From assembly GCF_032878975.1 (NCBI RefSeq), contig NZ_CP043875.1, forward strand, positions 1,294,370 to 1,358,369: 64,000 nt of DNA, written 5' to 3'. This document shows positions 43,952 through 53,001 of this stretch, piece by piece. Below the pieces are notes generated by a model that saw nothing but the letters and a program-made list of their open reading frames with translations, was not told the DNA's origin and ran no database searches. Source of the stretch: Methanoplanus sp. FWC-SCC4 (GTDB lineage Archaea; Halobacteriota; Methanomicrobia; Methanomicrobiales; Methanomicrobiaceae). Each line of letters starts with the position of its first letter. Positions within the stretch are counted from its first letter, which is position 1. The translations under genes were made by a program, and so were the position numbers.

Positions 43952-46666
43952 GTGAATGAAAACTCCCCTGACATACAAGAAGTGAAATGGCACACTAAAA
44001 ATTCCGATGAAATAGCCGGAATTCTGAAAGTCGACATGCAGGGAGTTTCTCCAAAAGAAAGAGAAAAAAGAATAGGGTTGTACGGGCATAATGAAATAAA
44101 GGAAGAGGATAAAAAATCCCCGGTATACATTTTTTTTAAACAATTTAGGAGTGTCCTTATTGGAATACTCATAATTGCAGCATTTGTTTCCCTTATTGTA
44201 GGGGAAATTATTGATTTTTTTGCAATAATATTAATCGTCCTCCTGAATGCAATTCTCGGGTTTTTCCAGGAGTGGCAGGCTGAACAGGCAATAGCTGCAT
44301 TGAAGCAGATGCTCGGACTCAAATCTTTTGTTCTGAAAAACGGAATTGAAACTGAGATTTCCGCTTCAGATATTGTTCCGGGAGATATTGTCGTACTTCA
44401 AAGCGGAAGAAAAGTACCCGCTGATCTAATAATCATTTCAGCAACAACACTTGATATTGATGAAGCGGCACTGACAGGAGAATCAGTCGCACAGGAAAAG
44501 TTCCCCGGAATAACAGATGAGGATACACCACTTTCTAAAAGAACAAACATGGCGTATATGGGCACAACCGTCACCAACGGGAGGGGAACGGGCATTGTTG
44601 TTGCAACCGGTATGAATACCGAATTTGGTGAAATTGCAGAGCTTACGGAAAGCATCGTCGATGACCAGACTCCACTTGCAAGAAGCCTTGACACTCTCGG
44701 AAAAAACATCAGCGTAATATCCGTCATAGTTGCTTTCCTGATAGTAATGCTCGGAATTATTCAGCAAAGGGAATTAATTGAGATGTTTATGACAGCCATA
44801 TCCCTTGCAGTGGCGGTAATTCCCGAGGGTCTACCTGCTGTTGTCACCCTTACACTTGCAATAGGCATCAAAAATATGTACAAAAAAAGATGCCTGATAA
44901 GACATCTGAGTGCTTCAGAAACACTTGGGTCTGTTTCGGTAATATGTACCGATAAAACCGGGACTCTTACAAAAAATGAGATGACTCTTACCAAAATCTA
45001 TGTTCCGGAAAATACTTTTGAAGTGACCGGGAGCGGTTATGATCCCAAAGGAGATTTTTTTCTTAAAGGGGGAGAAATTGATCCAATATCGTATCCGGAT
45101 CTGTCCCGAATTTTAAAAGCAGGACTCATGTGCAATCATGCAATTCTTTCTAAAGAGAATAATGAATGGAAAATTGTCGGCACACCAACTGAAGGTGCAC
45201 TTGTTGTAGCTGCACACAAGGCATGGATTCCTGAATATGAACTTCCTATTCAGTCAATTCAAAAAGAATTTTCCTTTGATTCGTCACGAAAAAGAATGAC
45301 AACCGTGTATAAGGAAGAAACAGGATTTTTTGCATACACAAAAGGCGCCCCGGAATTTATTTTATCGCTTTGTACCGGACAGATCTCAAACGGAGAAGAA
45401 ATACCTATTTCTGAAAAAGAAAAAGAGCATTATAAAGATATTTATGAAAGTCTTGCAAGCGAAGGTTTAAGAGTTCTTGCAATTGCTTATAGAAATCTGG
45501 GTTCTGAAATTTACCAGACCGCAGAAGAAACTGAAAAAGATCTTATATTCCTTGGTTTTGCCGGGATAATGGACCCTCCAAGGGAAGAGGTTAAAGAGTC
45601 CCTTGATATCTGCAAATCGGCAGGTGTTGATGTAATTTTGATTACAGGTGATTCTGCAATGACTGCAAAGGCTGTTGCAGACGGGGTCGGGCTTGAAAGC
45701 AACGGTGTATTAAAAGGCCAGGAAATTGACACACTTGATGATGATTCACTTGCAGAAAAACTGAAATCAGTTAAAATACTTGCAAGGGTTACTGCCGAAC
45801 ACAAACTCAGAATTATTGAGATACTGAATAATGAAGGCCACATCGTTGCGATGACAGGGGACGGAGTCAATGACGCTCCCGCACTTAAAAAGGCAAATGT
45901 CGGAATTGCAATGGGAATAAAAGGAACAGATGTTGCAAAGGAGTCAAGCGACATCATCCTCATAGATGATAATTTTGAAAGTATTGTGGAGGGAATTCAC
46001 GAAGGAAGACGTGAATATGATAATATACAGAAATTCACAAGGTATCTGCTGTCTTCAAATGTAGGTGAGGTAATTGCAATATCGGCAGGTATGATAATGA
46101 ATCTGCCCCTGATTCTCATGCCGCTTCAGATATTATGGATTAATCTTGTAACTGACGGCATTTCAGCCCTCTCTATCGGACTTGAACCGGCTGAAAAGGA
46201 TATAATGCAGCAAAAACCTAAAAATCCAGATGAAAAACTGCTTAACCAAAGTGCAGTTACAATTATTTTTAGCATAGGGGCATTCATAGGATTAACAACA
46301 GTTTTTCTCTTCATATGCTGCCTGAACAATGATGTTGCCAGGGGGAGAACTCTTGCATTTACAGGAATAATCGTATTTGAACTCATAAATGTTCTAAATT
46401 TCAGATCATTTAGGGGGACACTTGGTTCAATAGGATTTTTGTCAAACCCCGCAGTAATTATCGCAATTGCAGCAAGTTTGATAATACAGGTAATTGTTGT
46501 ATATCATCCATTCTTCCAGGCACTTTTGAAAACAGTCCCGCTTTTAGCTACAGACTGGATTTTAATATTCCTCTTAGGACTGCCTCTTCTACTCGCAGGA
46601 GAACTCTACAAATACCTAAGAACCAGATCCTCACAAAAAGAAAAGTCCCACACGACAGGAATATAG
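43952..46666 (+). CDS. P-type (P2, Ca2+-type) cation ATPase
   Basis: A 904-residue pump read from a GTG, since there is no in-frame ATG upstream. Visible are TGES in the actuator domain, the M4 site IPEGLPAVVTL, the phosphorylated aspartate D334 in CTDKTGTLTKNE, KGAPE in the nucleotide domain and GDGVNDAPALKKANVG. The M6 segment WINLVTDG keeps the N/T/D ligands of SERCA-like Ca2+ pumps. Ca2+ efflux is thus likely, though Na+ pumps of this class exist. It converges with cooC. Confidence 0.93.
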   Translation: MNENSPDIQEVKWHTKNSDEIAGILKVDMQGVSPKEREKRIGLYGHNEIKEEDKKSPVYIFFKQFRSVLIGILIIAAFVSLIVGEIIDFFAIILIVLLNAILGFFQEWQAEQAIAALKQMLGLKSFVLKNGIETEISASDIVPGDIVVLQSGRKVPADLIIISATTLDIDEAALTGESVAQEKFPGITDEDTPLSKRTNMAYMGTTVTNGRGTGIVVATGMNTEFGEIAELTESIVDDQTPLARSLDTLGKNISVISVIVAFLIVMLGIIQQRELIEMFMTAISLAVAVIPEGLPAVVTLTLAIGIKNMYKKRCLIRHLSASETLGSVSVICTDKTGTLTKNEMTLTKIYVPENTFEVTGSGYDPKGDFFLKGGEIDPISYPDLSRILKAGLMCNHAILSKENNEWKIVGTPTEGALVVAAHKAWIPEYELPIQSIQKEFSFDSSRKRMTTVYKEETGFFAYTKGAPEFILSLCTGQISNGEEIPISEKEKEHYKDIYESLASEGLRVLAIAYRNLGSEIYQTAEETEKDLIFLGFAGIMDPPREEVKESLDICKSAGVDVILITGDSAMTAKAVADGVGLESNGVLKGQEIDTLDDDSLAEKLKSVKILARVTAEHKLRIIEILNNEGHIVAMTGDGVNDAPALKKANVGIAMGIKGTDVAKESSDIILIDDNFESIVEGIHEGRREYDNIQKFTRYLLSSNVGEVIAISAGMIMNLPLILMPLQILWINLVTDGISALSIGLEPAEKDIMQQKPKNPDEKLLNQSAVTIIFSIGAFIGLTTVFLFICCLNNDVARGRTLAFTGIIVFELINVLNFRSFRGTLGSIGFLSNPAVIIAIAASLIIQVIVVYHPFFQALLKTVPLLATDWILIFLLGLPLLLAGELYKYLRTRSSQKEKSHTTGI

Positions 46667-46706
46667 AATATTTTTTTGTCAAAAAAATTTATTCAGAAAG
46701 GATTTT

Positions 46707-47573
46707 TTAGTCATCCCTGTTTATCACACTGAATAAATCCCTGACAGCTGACACATAACTTCCGGTTCCTTTTACAAGAGAACCGGTATTTGGTTCGGAT
46801 GCCAGAACATCCTCATCAAAAGGCAGAAAATGAACAGAAGAAAAAGATTCAGATTCAATTAATCTTTTGCTTTTTTCAATATCATCTTCGTTTCTGATTT
46901 TGTTTACAACAAGATGCACATCAGATATTCCAAGCTCTCTTGAAAGCTTTGATGAATGAACCGCAACAGAAAGTGAATTGTATGAAGGCTCGGATACAAT
47001 GACTGACTTTGAAAAGCCCCCGGACATTGCCCTTCCAAAATGCTCAACACCAGCCTGGGTGTCCATTATTATAACTTCATCGTCTCTTTGTCTCATGTGT
47101 CTTAAAATGCTTTTTAGCAAAGCATTTTCAGGGCAGAGGCATCCGTTTCCGGCAGAAACAACACTGCCCATTACAAGAAGACCGAGATTGTCAGTTATCC
47201 TGATACCGAATCTTTCAACAACATCGGACACATCAGGATTGAGTTTCATTATATGACCCCATCCGCTCCCGGGTCTTGCTCCGATCTTTTCCTCTATGTA
47301 GTCATGATTTTTTGAAAGCGGAATCAACTCAGATGATTTTTCAACAGGATAACCTAGTGAATAGGCAAGATTCTGCTGCGGATCCTCATCGACTGCAAGA
47401 ACTCTTCTTCCCTCCTTAAGATACAGCATAGACAGAACCGAAGTGAGAGTTGTTTTACCGACACCCCCCTTTCCGGCAACAACGATGCGGCTTTTAGATA
47501 AACCGTCTCCATCTTTTTCATGACCGGTTCTGAGGCTTAATTTACCGGATTTTAATCTGTAATTGACAGCCAT
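46707..47573 (-). CDS. cooC: CO dehydrogenase nickel-insertion ATPase CooC
   Basis: A 288-residue MinD/ParA-like ATPase. It has the deviant Walker A GKGGVGKTT at about residue 35, the switch DEDPQQNLAYSLG and the CooC dimer motif GCLCPEN that binds metal between subunits. An unusually long N-terminal extension of about 28 basic residues precedes the P-loop. It follows cooS by 6 bp with GAG before the ATG. It loads Ni into the C-cluster of the neighbouring CooS. Confidence 0.92.
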   Translation of the reverse strand: MAVNYRLKSGKLSLRTGHEKDGDGLSKSRIVVAGKGGVGKTTLTSVLSMLYLKEGRRVLAVDEDPQQNLAYSLGYPVEKSSELIPLSKNHDYIEEKIGARPGSGWGHIMKLNPDVSDVVERFGIRITDNLGLLVMGSVVSAGNGCLCPENALLKSILRHMRQRDDEVIIMDTQAGVEHFGRAMSGGFSKSVIVSEPSYNSLSVAVHSSKLSRELGISDVHLVVNKIRNEDDIEKSKRLIESESFSSVHFLPFDEDVLASEPNTGSLVKGTGSYVSAVRDLFSVINRDD

Positions 47574-47579
47574 TTCAAC

Positions 47580-49538
47580 TCATATTCCAAGCTCTTTTCG
47601 TTTATTTTCAATATGACTGATGATCAATTCAGCAGCCAATTTAGGATCAGGTTCAACGGCAAATTTTGCATTGACCACTGATTCAACATCCTTTGTCAAA
47701 AGGTCCACAACATTATTGCTTCCGGCAATTTTCGGCATGACTCCGAGAACTGTATATACCCCTGATGCAACAAAGTAAGATCCGATAGAAACCGCTTTTT
47801 GTGAATACCATTCCGGTGCAGCCCCTGCAACCGGAAGCTTATCGATTCCGACATTCAGTGCCTTTGCAAGTTCTGCCAGCAGGACCAGAATCCTTGAGCA
47901 GTCTACACAGGAGCCCATGTGCAGAACAGGCGGCATTCCCAGTTTTTTACATACAGCCTTTAGTTTTGGCCCTCCAAGGAAAGCCGCATCAGGCGTCAGA
48001 AGACCTGCTTTGCCCGACGCAATTGCAGCACATCCGGTTTCCACACAGAGAATGTTATTTTTGATAAGTTCTTTTGCAAGAGTCACATGACCATAGTCAT
48101 GCTTTATTTTTGGATTGTTGCAGCCGACGACTCCGACAGCCCCGAATATGTCGCCTGAGGCAATTACATCTATAAGCGGTGAAAATGTTCCCCCGAGAGC
48201 TTCTTTTATTGCCTCCACTGAAAATCCGCTGTATAGTTCAACAGGGTCTCCCGGAATGAACACTTTTTCCGGAATTCTGTTTGGATAATTTTCAACCGCA
48301 GTCTTTACAATTGCCCTTGCGGTTTCAACCGCATTTTCCGGTTTGAAATCAAAATGGTATGAACCCGTCATCTTTGATTTATCACTTGTCGAGATAATTT
48401 TTGTATGATAGCAGCTTGCCGTTCTTGGAAGGGACGGGAATATGCACTGGTAGTCGACCACCATTGCTTCAAGTGCACCGGTTGTAATAATCAGCTCCTG
48501 ATTGAAGTGGTTTCCTGCCATAGGAATTCCTTTTCTCATCAAAAGTTCGTTTCCGGTACAGCATAACCCGACCAGATTTATCCCCTTTGCACCGTAGCTT
48601 TTGGCAAGATCAATTAATTCCTGTTCACCGGCTGCCTTTACAATCATTTCCGAGAGCATGGGATTATGGCCGTGAAGCGAGATATTAACGTAATCCTCAT
48701 CAATTACACCGAGATTGACCATAGATTTGTTTATTGCCGGCGTTCCAAACAGAATATCAGAACATTCGGTTGCCATCATTGATCCGCCCCATCCGTCTGA
48801 AAGTGAAGTCCGAAGACCGTGTATTAATATATTGGCATAATTCGCACCGACACCCATATGAACACGGTGCATCGCCTCAACAACCTCTCTGTCAACGCTT
48901 CTCGGGGTTATTCCGGCTTTTTCCCAGATTTCCCTTGTCTGTTCAGGTGCACGCGAACAGAATCCAAGGGAGTTTTTTATCATTCCGAATTCGTCAAGCA
49001 AAAAATATCCAAGGGATACTGCAATTTCATCATTGCTTTTCTGTGATGTTTCAATCCCAAGCTCCTCTGCTATTCTTTTCAGCTTTGCTTCATCTGATAT
49101 CAGATACCCGGGTGCTTCTCCCTTTCCGGTTTTATAAAGGGTTTCAACAATGTCTCTGCCGTGATCAGAATGCGATGCCGCCCCTGTTGCAATTGTGTCA
49201 AGAAGATTTCTTGAAACGACAAGATCAGCATCCGCACCGCACACACCTCTTTCCCGGTGGTGCTCGGAAATTATCCGGCAGGGACCCATTGCACAACGGC
49301 TGCATGAGAGACCGTCTGAACAAAAACGGCATGCAGGTTTCTGCATCTCAGACCTGTCCCAGACGGTTTCAATTCCTTCCCTTAATGTATGCATCAGCAT
49401 CTCTTTGGCTGAATTGTCTATTGTTCTCTCTTCGGCCTTCTGCCTGATTAATTCAGGATTTAAAAGAGCCATTTTTGCACGATCAAAGTCGCAGGTGTCA
49501 AATTTCTCTCCGACCAAATCCGGTTTTTTTTCATTCAT
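47580..49538 (-). CDS. cooS: anaerobic carbon monoxide dehydrogenase catalytic subunit
   Basis: A 652-residue Ni-Fe-S enzyme, CO + H2O to CO2 + 2e-. B/D-cluster cysteines are in CRFCSDGLSCSRCAMGPC and the GVCGADAD region. C-cluster ligands lie in SLHGHNPMLSEM, GLCCTGNELL, VVDYQCIFPS, GCNNPK, ETGCAAIASG and HMGSCVDCSR. It is monofunctional: no ACS/CdhC genes are adjacent. Only cooC follows it, so the electron acceptor is encoded elsewhere, perhaps the ferredoxin at 40066. Confidence 0.96.
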   Translation of the reverse strand: MNEKKPDLVGEKFDTCDFDRAKMALLNPELIRQKAEERTIDNSAKEMLMHTLREGIETVWDRSEMQKPACRFCSDGLSCSRCAMGPCRIISEHHRERGVCGADADLVVSRNLLDTIATGAASHSDHGRDIVETLYKTGKGEAPGYLISDEAKLKRIAEELGIETSQKSNDEIAVSLGYFLLDEFGMIKNSLGFCSRAPEQTREIWEKAGITPRSVDREVVEAMHRVHMGVGANYANILIHGLRTSLSDGWGGSMMATECSDILFGTPAINKSMVNLGVIDEDYVNISLHGHNPMLSEMIVKAAGEQELIDLAKSYGAKGINLVGLCCTGNELLMRKGIPMAGNHFNQELIITTGALEAMVVDYQCIFPSLPRTASCYHTKIISTSDKSKMTGSYHFDFKPENAVETARAIVKTAVENYPNRIPEKVFIPGDPVELYSGFSVEAIKEALGGTFSPLIDVIASGDIFGAVGVVGCNNPKIKHDYGHVTLAKELIKNNILCVETGCAAIASGKAGLLTPDAAFLGGPKLKAVCKKLGMPPVLHMGSCVDCSRILVLLAELAKALNVGIDKLPVAGAAPEWYSQKAVSIGSYFVASGVYTVLGVMPKIAGSNNVVDLLTKDVESVVNAKFAVEPDPKLAAELIISHIENKRKELGI

Positions 49539-49570
49539 TTAAGTATTTACCCCCCAAATAATATTTTAAA

Positions 49571-49586
49571 GACCGGTCAGCCGGTC
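49571..49586. promoter_or_regulatory. palindrome upstream of the cooS promoter
   Basis: GACCGG-TCAG-CCGGTC is a perfect 6-bp inverted repeat, GC-rich in a very AT-rich spacer. It contains a direct repeat of CCGGTCA. On the minus strand it is followed by a TATA-like TTTAAAATATT, then a G-rich stretch and the cooS ATG. The site thus sits just upstream of the core promoter, where an activator would bind. The assignment is inference. Confidence 0.55.
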
Positions 49587-49729
49587 ATTTTAAAGCCCAC
49601 ATTGTATAACATCACATATATTATTTGTCCTGTTTTGCTAAATGGACAGATTTTGCCTTCAAACCATTAGATTTTAAATTATCAAACCCAGGCTTATAAA
49701 CACCATTTCAAAAAATATCAATACAACAA

Positions 49730-49740
49730 TGTATATATAT
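49730..49740 (+). promoter_or_regulatory. TATA box of the trp operon
   Basis: TGTATATATAT is the strongest TATA-like element in the cooS-trpE spacer. Transcription would begin about 25 bp downstream, near 49760-49766, almost at the ATG of the short leader frame at 49768. A TGTGCA hexamer directly after it resembles half of a TrpY-type TGTACA operator, but only weakly. Confidence 0.5.
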
Positions 49741-49767
49741 GTGCAAAGACAACTACTATTCCAGACC

Positions 49768-49830
49768 ATGACAACAATTACAAAAACCAAAAAGGTGATG
49801 CCGGTGGAATGGATACCGGAAGAGAACTAA
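49768..49830 (+). CDS. putative 20-residue trp leader peptide overlapping trpE
   Basis: An ATG at 49768, at the predicted transcript start, opens a frame that starts MTTITKTKKV and ends EWIPEEN. It ends with TAA inside trpE, in a different register. Its only Trp codon (49810-49812) overlaps the trpE ATG (49809-49811). The trpE Shine-Dalgarno (GGTGAT, 49794-49799) also lies inside it. Translation of one frame would therefore directly affect the other. No homologue is known to me. Confidence 0.35.
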   Translation: MTTITKTKKVMPVEWIPEEN

Positions 49831-51347
49831 AAGAAGACATTTGTGAATTCTATCCTGATATTGAAAAATTTAAAAAAATAACAGAGGGAAACAAAAAGAC
49901 TCTGATTCCTGTTTACAAAAAGATTCGGGATACTATCCTCTCTCCAACAGAGACGTATGAATCCCTAAGGGAAAGTTACGGATTCTTACTCGAATCAATG
50001 CAGGGAGATGAAAAAATTGCGAGATTTTCGATCATCGGCACCGGGAAGCTTGTTAACCTTACAGCTGATCCTTACGTAAAAATCTCCGGCAATAGAGATT
50101 ATTTTAGAGACTTACCTGAAATAAACGGATCTGATCCTCTTGACGCACTGTCCCTTTTAATCAAAAAGATGAATTTTAATCTCCCCGATCTTTTTGGATT
50201 TTCGGGAGGGCTTGCCGGATATATCTCCTATGATTATGCACTGAGAGCAAATGAAAAGTTAAAAGGAAGTCAGGAAAAGTCAGACTTTCCGCTGGCTGAA
50301 TTCATGATGCCTGAGAATTGTGTGATCTTTGATCATGAGGAGAAAAGCACCACAATTCTGACATTCATAATGGCAACAGAAAAATCCGACAATGAATGCA
50401 GTTACAAAGATGCGGTTTCACGCATTAGAAAGACTGAGAATAAAATATTTTTGAAGACTTCTGTTTCAGACGAATCAGGGACAAAAACAAAACATGATTT
50501 TACAAATTCCCAGGTTGGATTAAAGTGCAATCTTTCACGCGAATCATTTGAAGAGATGGTCCAAAAGACAAAGGAACACATTTTTGACGGGGATATTTTT
50601 CAGACAGTGATATCAAGGCAGTTTGAATGCCCTTTCACAGGTGACCCCCTGAATATCTACAAGGCGCTTCGAATCATCAACCCAAGTCCCTACATGTATT
50701 ACCTTGAATTTGGAAAAAGGAAGATTGTTGGTGCAAGTCCTGAAATGCTTGTAAAAACAGAAGGGAGAAATGTAACAACAGTCCCCATTGCAGGAACAAG
50801 AAAAAGGGGAGACACTCCAAAAGAAGACGCATTACTAAAAAAAGATCTATTGGATGACAAAAAAGAACGTGCCGAACATATAATGCTCGTTGATCTTGCC
50901 AGAAATGATCTTGGAAGAGTATCAGGGTTTGGAAGCGTCAAAGTAACAGATTTCATGCAGGTTGAGAAGTTTTCACATGTCCAGCATATTGTATCAACCA
51001 TTACCGGTACACTGGATGAAAATTCAGATTCATTTGATGCATTCAGATCATGCTTCCCGGCAGGAACAGTCTCGGGAGCACCAAAATTACGTGCAATGCA
51101 GATCATAAACGAGCTTGAAAACAGCAAAAGAGGGCTTTACGCAGGTGCTGTCGGTTATGCAGGCTTTAACGGAAATATTGATTTTGCTATTGCAATACGA
51201 ACTGTCGTTGTCGAAAACAACAAAGCAGTCTTTCAGTCAGGTGCAGGTATAGTTGCGGATTCTGTCCCTGAAAACGAATATTTAGAGACTGAAAGCAAGG
51301 CGGCAGGCATTCTTTCTGCGATAATTTCAGCAGGTGATTTTTCATGA
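49809..51347 (+). CDS. trpE: anthranilate synthase component I
   Basis: A 512-residue chorismate-using enzyme, the first step of tryptophan synthesis. The C-terminal catalytic core shows IFQTVISRQFECPF, PSPYMYYLEFG, VPIAGTRKRGDTP, ARNDLGRVS and FPAGTVSGAPKLRAM. The N-terminal feedback site region is less conserved. The ATG is spaced 9 nt from GGTGAT. It overlaps trpG by 4 bp (ATGA). Confidence 0.96.
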   Translation: MDTGRELKEDICEFYPDIEKFKKITEGNKKTLIPVYKKIRDTILSPTETYESLRESYGFLLESMQGDEKIARFSIIGTGKLVNLTADPYVKISGNRDYFRDLPEINGSDPLDALSLLIKKMNFNLPDLFGFSGGLAGYISYDYALRANEKLKGSQEKSDFPLAEFMMPENCVIFDHEEKSTTILTFIMATEKSDNECSYKDAVSRIRKTENKIFLKTSVSDESGTKTKHDFTNSQVGLKCNLSRESFEEMVQKTKEHIFDGDIFQTVISRQFECPFTGDPLNIYKALRIINPSPYMYYLEFGKRKIVGASPEMLVKTEGRNVTTVPIAGTRKRGDTPKEDALLKKDLLDDKKERAEHIMLVDLARNDLGRVSGFGSVKVTDFMQVEKFSHVQHIVSTITGTLDENSDSFDAFRSCFPAGTVSGAPKLRAMQIINELENSKRGLYAGAVGYAGFNGNIDFAIAIRTVVVENNKAVFQSGAGIVADSVPENEYLETESKAAGILSAIISAGDFS

Positions 51348-51988
51348 AAATAAAGCAGTATCAGGAATGTTCTGCCGGAGATGAACAAGTTTGTTCATCC
51401 AATTCCGCGGTAAAAGTCCTTGTTGTCGACTGCTACGACAGTTTTACATACAACCTTTGCCAGCAGACAGGAAGTCTTGGTGCCGAGCCGGTCGTTTTGA
51501 AAAACGACACTTCAATTGAAGAACTAGAGGAAATTGATTTTGAAAGGATTCTTCTCTCGCCGGGCCCGGGAAAACCCGAAGACTCGATGCTGTGCCTTGA
51601 TGTTTTGGAGAAATATCATAAAAGTGTTCCAATCTTAGGGATATGCCTCGGACACCAGGCGATAGTCCACTTTTTCGGAGGAAAGGTCGTAAGAACAAAC
51701 AGACCGGTTCACGGGATGGCATCAGAGATAATACACAATTCATCAGGAATTTTCTCAGATGTAAAAAGCCCCTTTAAAGCGGCACGCTACCACTCCCTTG
51801 CGGTGTTTGAAGAGACACTTCCAGACTGCCTGAGTGTCACTGCACGAAGTGCCGATGACGGCACTGTGATGGCTGTTTCACACAAAAATTATCCTGTTTT
51901 CGGGCTTCAGTTTCACCCTGAAAGCATAATCACAGAATCCGGCGACAAGATCATTGAAAATTTTCTTAGAACAGGGAGTGTTTTATGA
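51344..51988 (+). CDS. trpG: anthranilate synthase component II (glutamine amidotransferase)
   Basis: A 214-residue class-I amidotransferase giving ammonia to TrpE. The catalytic cysteine is in ILGICLGHQAI, and the His/Glu pair is in LQFHPESIIT. About 23 residues precede the usual start VLVVDCYDSFTYNL, an uncommon N-terminal extension. It overlaps both neighbours by 4 bp. Confidence 0.96.
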   Translation: MKIKQYQECSAGDEQVCSSNSAVKVLVVDCYDSFTYNLCQQTGSLGAEPVVLKNDTSIEELEEIDFERILLSPGPGKPEDSMLCLDVLEKYHKSVPILGICLGHQAIVHFFGGKVVRTNRPVHGMASEIIHNSSGIFSDVKSPFKAARYHSLAVFEETLPDCLSVTARSADDGTVMAVSHKNYPVFGLQFHPESIITESGDKIIENFLRTGSVL

Positions 51989-53001
51989 TCTCAGCATGCA
52001 TCGGAAAGATTACTGAAAATCTGGATCTTACATTCTCAGAGGCAAAAGCTGCAATGGACGAGATAATGTGCGGGAATGCTACCGACAGCCAGATAGGATC
52101 GTTTATCACTGCCCTTAGAATGAAGGGGGAAAATGCAGAGGAGATTGCCGCCTTTGCAAATGCAATGAGAAGATCATCAGTCAGAATAACCCCTAAAACA
52201 AGGGGAGTGCTTCTTGACACCTGCGGCACGGGAGGCGATAAAAAAGACACATTCAATATCAGTACAGCTGCCGCCTTTGTTGCAGCAGGTGCAGGTCTAA
52301 ATGTTGTAAAGCACGGTAACAGCAGTATAAGCAGCAGATGCGGTTCTGCTGATGTGTTAAAGGAAGCAGGCGTTGCAACGGATATTTCACCGGAACAGGT
52401 GTGCCGGATTATTGAGGAAAACGGCATCGGCTTTTTGTATGCACAGACCCACCATCCGGCAATGAGATACGCCGGAAAGGTCAGAAAAGAGATTGGTATC
52501 AGAAGCATTTTCAACCTGCTTGGACCTCTCACAAATCCTGCCGGTGCCGATGCACAGCTAATGGGAGTCTATGATGAATCACTCACATTAAAAACAGCTG
52601 AGGTCCTCAGGCTTTTAGGCACCAAAAGTGCGATGGTTGTCAACGGTGACGGCTATGACGAGATTACAACAACAGGGATTACAAAGGTTTCAGAGCTTAG
52701 AGAGGGTAAAATTACCTCATACGAAATCAATCCTTCCTCTTTCGGATTTGAAAGGGCCTCTGAAAGCGATCTCAAAGGCGGAGATCCAAAGAAAAATGCA
52801 GAAATTCTTTTTGATATTTTAAACGGTGTCGAGGGACCCAAAAGAGACATTGTACTGTTAAACGCCGGTGCCGCAATATACACGGGATTCGGTGCAGATT
52901 CGCTTGAAATGGGAATCAGAATGGCTGAAAAATCAATTGACTCGGGTAAAGCCGGAATGAAACTTGAAAATTTAATCAGACTTTCAGGAGGCAGGAGATG
53001 A
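51985..53001 (+). CDS. trpD: anthranilate phosphoribosyltransferase
   Basis: A 338-residue enzyme that joins anthranilate to PRPP. Motifs are DTCGTGGDKKDTFNIST, KHGNSSISSRCGSADVL and GPLTNPAGADAQLMGVY. Length and fold order are standard. ATGA overlaps with both trpG and trpC indicate a single coupled operon. Confidence 0.96.
   Translation: MISACIGKITENLDLTFSEAKAAMDEIMCGNATDSQIGSFITALRMKGENAEEIAAFANAMRRSSVRITPKTRGVLLDTCGTGGDKKDTFNISTAAAFVAAGAGLNVVKHGNSSISSRCGSADVLKEAGVATDISPEQVCRIIEENGIGFLYAQTHHPAMRYAGKVRKEIGIRSIFNLLGPLTNPAGADAQLMGVYDESLTLKTAEVLRLLGTKSAMVVNGDGYDEITTTGITKVSELREGKITSYEINPSSFGFERASESDLKGGDPKKNAEILFDILNGVEGPKRDIVLLNAGAAIYTGFGADSLEMGIRMAEKSIDSGKAGMKLENLIRLSGGRR

Noticed and set aside
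49630-49655. TGTCC...GGACA inverted repeat in the cooS-trpE spacer
   Set aside because: A 5-bp stem with a 13-nt AT loop is expected by chance in such DNA and has no clear position relative to a promoter.
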